From Casuarina equisetifolia (taxonomy: Eukaryota; Streptophyta; Magnoliopsida; Fagales; Casuarinaceae), in NCBI GenBank assembly GCA_028551475.1, contig CM052362.1, positions 6,447,354 to 6,511,353 on the forward strand: a stretch of DNA of 64,000 bases, written 5' to 3'. Position 1 is the stretch's first letter; the number at the start of each line of letters is the position of its first letter. The notes under the pieces were generated by a model that was not told where the DNA came from, searched no databases, and worked only from the letters and a program-made list of their open reading frames with translations. This document shows positions 57,184 to 64,000 of this stretch, piece by piece. The translations under genes were made by a program, and so were the position numbers.

Positions 57184-58440
57184 GTTTGGGGATGCCCAGC
57201 GGAGGTGAAACTGTATAATCCGACTCTGGGAAAGATAGATCCACAAACCACTAGATGTTATTTTGTGTCCTACCCAAAGCACTCCAAGGGCTATCGATTT
57301 TATAACCTTGGTGGAAGTCCTAGAATTGTGGATTCGCAAACAGCTAAGTTCTTAGAGCTTGATGTTGAAGAGAAAGCTGAATGTTCACAAACCTCAGAGA
57401 GCGGAGGCATTACCTATGTGGGTGCTGAAGCTGATCTTTTTACTTCATTGAGCATGCAACCTATTGAACCAGTTCTAGTACATTCAGATGTGTAAGAACA
57501 TAATACTAATGAAGTTCCAGTTGTGGAAATGCAAGCTCAAGATCAAAATATTGTAGCTCCACCAGTTCAGAGATCTACTAGAGAGAGGAGGTCAGCTATC
57601 CACCCTGACTATGAGGTATATCTTGGTGAAAATGATTATGACATTGGGATTGTACAGGATCCAGTGACCTACTCTGAGGCTGTTTCAAGTCCACAATCAG
57701 AATTTTGATTAAATGCTATGAAAGATGAAATGCAATCCATGAAGCATAATGAAGTTTGGGATTTAGTTGAGCGACCTGAAGGATGCAAGCTTGTTGGTTG
57801 CAAATGGGTGTTTAAAACAAAGAAAGATTCCACTGGAAAGATAGATAGATTCAAGGCTAGATTGGTTGCTAAGGGATTCACACAGAAAGATGGAGTTGAT
57901 TATGATGAGACTTTTTCGCCAGTATCCTCTAAAGACTCATTTATGATTGTTATAGCACTAGTGGCTCATTTTGATATGGAACTGCACCAGATGGATGTTA
58001 AGACTGCCTTTTTAAATGGAGTCTTGGATAAAGAAGTATATATAGAACAACTTGAGGGTTTTGTGAAACATAATGCTAGTAAGTTTGTTTGTAAGCTAAA
58101 GAAATCTATTTATGGCCTTAAGCAAGCCTCGAGGCAATGGTACTTGAAATTTGATACCTTTATCACTTCATGTGGTTTTATTGAGAACTTGATGGATCGT
58201 TGCATATATACCAAGTTCAGTGGGAGTACCCCAATTTGTTAATTCTTTATGTCGATGACATATTATTGGCATACAAAGATATGAGGTTACTTCGAGAAAC
58301 TAAGACATTATTGTCTTCTCAGTTTGATATGAAAGACCTTGGTGAAGCTTCTTTTGTTCTTGGGATTGAGATCCATAAAGATCGTTCACGTCGATTGTTA
58401 GGTCTTTCCTAGAGGACATATATTGATCGAGTATTAGCAA
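57184..58440 (+). pseudogene. Copia reverse transcriptase
   Basis: The linker 57205-57495 and 57523-57708 (RSTRERRSAIHPDYEVYL) leads into the RT at 57718 (VWDLVERPEGCKLVGCKWVF, KARLVAKGFTQKDGVDYDET). A frameshift near 58,220-58,242 precedes the catalytic YVDD (58248-58259). Another stop lies at 58410-58412. Confidence 0.9.
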
Positions 58441-59239
58441 GGTTTAACATGCAAGATTGTAAACCTGGAAGTGCACCAATACTTAGAAGTGACAAGCTAA
58501 ATAAATTACAATGCCCTCAAAGTGAAGCTGATAAGGAAACTATGAAGAAAATACCATATGCTAGTGCAGTAGGTAGCTTCATGTATGCACAGGTTTGCAC
58601 CAGACCTGATATTGCTTTTGCTACTGGAGTTCTTGGCAGATTTCAATCTAACCCTAGTCAGATCATTGGGTTGCTGCCAAGAAGGTTATGAGATACTTGA
58701 AAGGAACGAGGAATTATATGTTAACTTATAGACATGTGGATGATTTGGAGCATGTTGGGTATTCAGATGCAGATTTTGCAGGCGATAAGGATGATTTGAA
58801 ATCCACATCAGGTTATGTTTTCATTATGGCAGGTGGAGCAGTGTCATGGAAAAGCATTAAACAAACATTAATTACATCCTCCACCATGGATGCATAGTTT
58901 GTGGCTTGTTATGGTGCGGCTGTTCAAGCCATTTGGTTGAAAAATCTTATAAAGTTGTTGACTGCCCTTGATTTTATTGAAAGGCCCGTTCAATTATATT
59001 GTGATAATTCTGCTGCTGTGTCATTCATCAACGACAATAGAAATATCAAAGGGGCCAAGCACATAGAGATCAAATTTTTGACAATTAAAGAGAGGGTAAA
59101 GAACGATGAAGTTGCAGTGGAGCACATTGGAACAAATGCCATGATAGCTGACCCACTTACTAAAGGGTTAAGTCCTTCTGTATTGCAAAAGCACATTGAT
59201 CGCATGGGTCTTTGTTCTTCATTTGATGCCTTTATTTAG
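58441..59239 (+). pseudogene. Copia RNase H region
   Basis: YADAD/DNSAA-type motifs: GYSDADFAGDKDDLKSTSGY, and after an in-frame TAG (58895-58897) LYCDNSAAVSFINDN and KHIEIKFLTIKERV. It ends with the usual ADPLTKGLSP motif and a stop at 59239. Frame changes occur near 58,680. Confidence 0.88.
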
Positions 59240-59563
59240 TGGGAGCTATTGATATTTGTTGAACACTTTTGTTCAATGGAAGCTAATGCCTACTTCATTG
59301 TTATGTATCATTGTAGCATTTGTTTGTTTATTGTTATGAAATTTTGATTGATGCATGTATATCTTAATTACCTGTCTATTGTTTAATTTTTATAAATTTG
59401 TGAGACACATATGTGCTTGTTTAAGACATGTTATAAAGTCTTGAGGGAGGTGCAACCTTAAGCATTTGGCCAAGGCACATCATTGTGGCCATATTATAAT
59501 GTCTTATAGCACACAAATATTTATGTACTCGAGTATCCTACACAAGACATTTTATATTCTCTT

Positions 59564-59680
59564 GGGACGATTTGTCGATGACGTCTTGTCACCTTGGGGA
59601 TGTCATTCTAGGACGGTTTGTCGATGACGTTTGTCATTTGAAGTGATATTCCCCTATGACGGTTTTGTCAGTGACGCTGG
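59564..59680 (+). repeat. Three tandem ~47-bp repeats downstream of Copia pol
   Basis: The block ggacg.tttgtcgatgacgt recurs at about 59564, 59611 and 59656 (third copy more diverged). It lies in the 760-bp non-coding gap between RNase H and the 3' LTR. Confidence 0.75.
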
Positions 59681-59987
59681 TAATTAGGAGAATAGGACTG
59701 ATAGGAGGGTAACACTACATTTCTTTTGTGGTGTTACTTGTCCACCACACTACCATATAAGATCTATGTTCGTAAAGTGGAGAACTTTTGTGACTATCTT
59801 AAGAGTTGTGTCTCTAAATGGGATAATAACCACTATTATCTTTGAGTTTGAAACTTTATGTGATAAGATCGGCAATAAGGGATGTTTCTGAATTATCTGG
59901 ACCATTATAAAATATTTTTAAAATTATTTTCATATATATAAAATCTACTAGTAGTATTATTTGTTTTTATGATCATTGCTATAGCCC

Positions 59988-59998
59988 AAGTGGGAGAT
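59988..59998 (+). other. Polypurine tract
   Basis: aagtgggagat lies directly before the 3' LTR start, as expected for plus-strand priming. Confidence 0.8.
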
Positions 59999-60709
59999 TG
60001 TTGACTCATTGTATGAGTCCATGTAATGTGAGCTTATATCAATGATGCATAAATGATCATTCCCTATCGTGGCGATGCAATGTGATTTTATTGGTCCATT
60101 TAATTGTACACACATTGTACATATATTTTCCTTTTGCATATATGGTACTGGTTGATGTGGGCCGTTGTCCATCTTATAGACTTTGATGAGTAAGACTATT
60201 TGTATGGACATTTTATTAATTGGTTAGGTCCCCCCTCTAGCTCTCTGTTTATATATATATTTAATATATTAAATGTTGCTAAAGGGAGATATTTTGGAGA
60301 TAACAATGAAATATGTTTTATTGCGTTTAGTCGTGGGAAACTGCTCTCAGGGCAGTTTCGCCACCTCATCCATCATGCCTCTCTCCCGTAAAACACTAAG
60401 CACACAACTCACTAATAACCCACGACTCACACACACCAAGTAACTGCTTATTCACACGGGTAAATAAAATGGGCTTTTACGCAGTCATTGTTATCGCCTT
60501 CTCCCTAACCTTCTCACGCAGCAACTTTTGGCTATCTCATCAAGCCAATATTTGGAGAGAATAGAGTAGAAGACTTAGTCCAAAATGGCGGCTCAAATGG
60601 AAAAATACGGTATGTCTTCTAATTTATGTTACATATATTGAACCATATTCTCCATGATCAATGCTTAGATCCTGTAAAAGAGTCTCATTTGAGACGAAAT
60701 TTTCTAACA
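59999..60709 (+). repeat. 3' LTR of the Copia element
   Basis: Matches 52918-53636 with scattered substitutions and small indels, including the TATA-like run near 60247 and the terminal aaca. Confidence 0.92.
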
Positions 60710-60714
60710 ATCCT

Positions 60715-61104
60715 TGCTATAAGATTCAATTGGCCTATAAGATGATATTTTCCTGGTTCTAGGCCAGCATACATGGATGCATATAACTAGGACGGTAGAG
60801 CACAAGCGGCTAGAAGGGAGAAGAAAGTTGGGTAGGTTGATATATAACCTGTACTTTCTGGTTAATAGCAAGGAGATGGTGCTCTCCTCATCTGTGCTTC
60901 AATCGTATCTTGTTTTTTGTTGGACTAGATTTCTACTTGTAGGGATGATGAGGGAGTTATGGAAAAATTGAATATTTGTTTCTGGAAATGACTGGGAAAA
61001 TAAAAATTATCATCCGGACGTCTGATTACTTTGTGTTGATAACCAAAAAAGAAAACCAAAAAGAAAAAATCATATTCCATATAATAAGCTGTTTGGAATT
61101 TATT
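60715..61104 (+). other. Continuation of the unit C RsmE 3' flank after the Copia element
   Basis: Starting tgctataag.ttcaattggcct, it aligns with 40,395-40,690 and 47,966-48,260 up to about 61,010. This confirms that the Copia element interrupted a once-continuous copy. The last ~90 bases have diverged. Confidence 0.8.
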
Positions 61105-61235
61105 TTTTTCTTTATTAGAGATTGCTTGTCAATGTAGTCTTAAAAGAAGATGTTATTTTATGTGTAATCCAAGCAAATGACCCATAAAGGTAAAAGGCAA
61201 TAGAAACATATGTGATGGGAATTCATCAGTTTATT
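61105..61235. repeat. Repeat shared with 35,385-35,600
   Basis: tctttattag, tagtcttaaaag, caaatga.ccata.aggtaaaaggcaa and atgggaattcatca occur in the same order as upstream of the intact RsmE gene. Non-coding. Confidence 0.6.
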
Positions 61236-61339
61236 GGAATGATTTGAAAATACCCATGAAATAGTAAAATCAAGTTACATTTTTTTATAATTATTGTTAA
61301 AAATAAGATCTTATATTTAAATATAAATTTGTTCTGTCC

Positions 61340-61666
61340 CATGTGTTTTTAGTCTTTGTCGTGTGAGGTAGGGAAAAAACTGATAAGCTGAGGTAGTTGT
61401 TGGTCATTTCATCCGTCCCCAAGGGCTTGTAGATGGGCAAAATCGCGCGAAACAGAGAGGCAGTTGGTTTTGAGTGTCTTTCCCCCGCCGAGAAGCTTTG
61501 GGGGACCTAGAAGGCAAACCTCCTGGAGTCCAGATTGCTGTTGCTGCTGCTCGTTCTATGCCATCTTTTCGTGATGCGTTCTCTTTGCGAAACCAGGTAT
61601 GAGAGTCTCTAAACTAGAAGTTGTTGGTAGCCTTGGGTATTTTCATTCTCTGAACTAGAAGAAAAG
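61340..61666 (+). promoter_or_regulatory. PPR gene 5' region with a probable 5'-UTR exon and intron
   Basis: Contains the leader shared with units A and B (gaaacagagaggcagtt). About 100 bases (61,485-61,595) follow that are absent from A and B and end in a good donor (aaaccag|gtatga). A short stretch with gaagttgttggtagccttg leads to the ATG at 61667. A spliced 5' UTR is inferred; no transcript evidence is available. Confidence 0.45.
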
Positions 61667-63500
61667 ATGGAAGAAGAGGAACAGCGAATCGCTTCCCTAA
61701 TCCAAAAATGCCCCAGTATGCGAGTGCTCCGCCAAATCCACGCTTGCGTCCTTACTCGCTTCCTTCCTATCCGCACCCTCTCCTACGCTCTCTCCAAAAT
61801 TGCTGCCTTCTGTGCTTTTTCTCCCCTCGGCGACATCGACTACGCGCGCCGGGTTTTCACTCGTATTCCTGACCAGAACATATTCTCTTGGAATTCAATG
61901 ATAAAGGGTTCTTCCCTCATCGAAAACCCGTCCAGAGAACCCGTTTATTGGTTCAAAAAATTGGTTAAAAAAGGGTACCCTTGTCCCAACTCGTTTACTT
62001 TGGCCTTTGTTCTCAAGGCGTGTTCGATTGTAACGGCCTTCGAGGAGGGTCGGCAGGTGCATACGCGTGTTTTGCGATCTGGATACGGGTCGAGCCCATT
62101 TGTACAGACGGCGTTGGTGAATTTCTATGCGAAATGCAATCAAATTGGGTTTGCAAAGATAGCGTTTGATGAAATTCCTGAAAGGAATTTAGTTGCGTGG
62201 AGTACAATGATTAGTGGATATGTGAAAGTTGGAATGTATAATGCAGCACTGGGGCTTTTTAGGGAAATGCAGGAGGCGGGCGTTGAACCAGATGAAGTTA
62301 CGCTATTGAGCGTGATTTCTGCGTGTGCAATATCGGGAGCTCTGGATATTGGTAGGTGGGTTCACTCATATATAGAGAAGCAGATGATTGATACTGATCT
62401 TGAACTTAGTACTGCACTTGTCAATATGTATGCCAAGTGCGGGTGTATTGAAAAAGCAAAGGAAATTTTTCATGAAATGCCAGTGAGAGATACCAAAGTT
62501 TGGAGTACAATGATTATGGGGTTGGCGGTTCACGGGCTTTCAAAAGATGCTTTGGAGACCTTTGCTAGGATGGAAGATGCCAAGGTAATAACACGAAAGG
62601 GCATGTTTAGCTTGAGCCTTGAGTTACAAACCACTTTCACATGTATTTTAGGCTTATATATCATAGGCCTTAGAAGCCAAGGAAAGGTTTTACATGCTGG
62701 AATTGCCTCTGGTTTCTCCAATTACGAGCTTATGGAGTTGACTCTGGCCTTTTTCTTTCCTTTTTCTTTTCCCCTTTGTTTTGGTTGGGTGAAGGTCAAA
62801 GTAGTTTCTGTAGAAACTTATTTTTTCCAACTTGTTTCCAATGGTCTTGCTGATCTCTTTTCAGGTGAAGCCGAACCACGTAACCTTCCTTGGCGTCTTA
62901 TCTGCATGTGTGCACGGTGGGCTAGTTTCAGAAGGTTGGCGATATTGGTCAAGCATGCTTGAATCTGGAATTGAGCCATCAATGGAGCATTACAGTTGTA
63001 TGGTTGATCTACTCTGCCGAGCTGGCCTTGTTGATGAGGCATTCAATCTTGTTGAGGACATGGCCGTGCCACTAGATCCAGCAATTTGGCGAACACTACT
63101 TGTGGGTTGCATGAAGAATAAGATGTTGAATAAAGGTGAAATTGTAGCCAAGAAGCTTCTTGAACTAGAACCACTAAATGCAGAGAATTATATACTCCTA
63201 TCGAATTTCTATGCGTCAGTTTCTCAGTGGGACAAGAAGAGCCAAGCGAGACAGAAGATGAAGGAGAAAGGTATCAAGGCGATTCCTGGGTGCAGCTCCA
63301 TTGAGGTTGATGGATTTGTGTATGAGTTTGCTAAGGATGACTTTTCCCATCCAGAGACAGAGGAGTTAAATAAAATTTTGAGAAATATTTCTGAACGGGT
63401 TCGTGAATTTGGGCATAAACCATGGATTTCGGATGTACTACACGATTTGGATGATGAAGAGAAGGAGACCGAGCAAAGCTATCTTTGGGCTGTAGGATGA
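61667..63500 (+). CDS. PLS-class pentatricopeptide repeat protein, E type, DYW end lost
   Basis: Organelle-targeted RNA-binding family, usually acting in C-to-U editing or RNA processing. Exons 61667-62584 and 62865-63500 join in phase 0 (MEDAK|VKPNHVTFLGVLSA) to 517 residues. If the intron is retained, the frame stays open to 62962 and gives a shorter altered protein. PPR motifs run from about residue 65 (NIFSWNSMIKGS) through LVAWSTMISGYVKVGMYNAA, VEPDEVTLLSVISACAISGA, TKVWSTMIMGLAVHGLSKDA and MEHYSCMVDLLCRAGLVDEA. The E/E+ region follows (PLDPAIWRTLLVGC, ENYILLSNFYASVSQWDK, IPGCSSIEVDGFVYEFAKDD). It stops soon after LHDLDDEEKETEQSYLWAVG, where relatives continue with HSEKLAIAFGL-type sequence and a DYW deaminase domain. 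A small deletion and frameshift appear to have removed that end. Confidence 0.88.
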
Positions 63501-64000
63501 CCTTGCCAAGCATGTTGAAGTTTCCAGAATGCTACTGAAAGAGTCTTAAGGCAGCTAGCCTTTTTTACACTCTTTTATTTGATCTCTGTCTAACTAAAAG
63601 GTTAAAATATTCTCTCAAAACTTGGTTCTTTCCTTTCCTTGGTTCTGTTTTGCTATGAGGCCAAAATCTAAGTTGGGTTTTACATAAATCAACGGAATTA
63701 TGACCTTCTATCAGTAGGTGGGACACCTATAGGGTTCTTTCATATCACAGTAAGGCTGCACCCAAATCGTCACTGACTAAATGGAAGTTGGGTACTAGTT
63801 TGCAAACCATATCATGCCAACCAACTCTATTAATTCTTCATACTTGCCATAGCCTGCTAAACACCCTTACTAATTGCATCATGAAATTTTTGAAACAACT
63901 GAAATCTCCTTTGGGAGAGAGAGCTTTGCGCCATTTAATCTAACCAAAAATTCATTTACCAAAACTAAGCCTCTTATTCTTTTTAAGCCACATTCAGGAT
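63501..64000 (+). other. 3' flank of the PPR gene
   Basis: No coding sequence or DYW remnant is recognised; A/T-rich, with possible polyadenylation signals. Window ends here. Confidence 0.5.

Larger units (their letters stand above)
52918..60709 (+). mobile_element. Ty1/Copia LTR retrotransposon, complete ends, coding region inactivated
   Basis: 7.8-kb element flanked by the 5-bp target duplication ATCCT (52913-52917 and 60710-60714). LTRs begin TGTTG and end AACA: 5' LTR 52918-53636 (719 bp), 3' LTR 59999-60709 (711 bp), similar throughout. The internal order gag, protease, integrase, reverse transcriptase, RNase H is Copia-type. Many stops and frameshifts break the polyprotein (for example 56065, 57181, 57493, 57706, the RT shift near 58220, 58410 and 58895). 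It could move only with help from another copy. Confidence 0.95.

Noticed and set aside
59560..59690. Possible CRISPR-like array (regular ~47-bp repeats)
   Set aside because: Only three imperfect copies inside a plant retrotransposon; no spacer/repeat distinction.
1..64000. tRNA, rRNA or prokaryote-type defence or operon system
   Set aside because: No tRNA-like cloverleaf boxes, rRNA or CRISPR repeats were recognised by eye; the gene structure is clearly that of a plant nuclear genome.

Overview
This is nuclear DNA of a flowering plant, most likely a woody core eudicot. It is AT-rich, with interrupted genes whose introns run from about 80 bp to 3.3 kb and mostly follow GT-AG. It carries plant-specific families (phytosulfokine precursor, PLS-class PPR protein, IDM1-like PHD/acetyltransferase proteins) and a Ty1/Copia retrotransposon. 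The species cannot be fixed from the window.

Layout. Left (1-18,944, + strand): nearly all of a PRP40A-type pre-mRNA processing factor gene with two WW and six FF domains, in at least 25 exons. Its first coding exon was not found. A 2-bp frameshift near 17,640 cuts off the charged C-terminal tail in this assembly. 20,687-21,976 (- strand): a three-exon gene of unknown function with a DUF4378-like C-terminus. 22.4-27.6 kb: gene-poor. 27,733-28,083: a two-exon phytosulfokine precursor. 28.1-31.0 kb: gene-poor. 31,832-32,308: an intronless EVE-domain (THYN1-like) gene.

Right half (32.4-61.7 kb): a decayed segmental triplication. The unit is [EVE 3'-end fragment]-[organellar 16S rRNA methyltransferase RsmE]-[remnant of a PPR-gene 5' region]-[PHD/acetyltransferase gene on the - strand]. 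Unit A (about 32.4-44.0 kb) has an intact RsmE gene and PHD gene A. It also holds a kinase pseudogene. Unit B (about 44.2-51.7 kb) has an RsmE pseudogene lacking exons 3-7 and PHD gene B. Unit C (about 51.8-61.7 kb) keeps only RsmE exon 8 and its 3' flank, split by a 7.8-kb Copia element with a 5-bp target duplication. It ends in the PPR gene itself, which has lost its DYW region. Unit C therefore looks like the original right-hand context, and A and B carry truncated copies of it.

Functionally the genes are unrelated housekeeping or regulatory functions (splicing, peptide hormone, rRNA modification, chromatin, organelle RNA processing). I see no operon-like or defence system. The most informative signals are the triplication, the PRP40A frameshift, a duplicated splice donor and a small retroposed insert.
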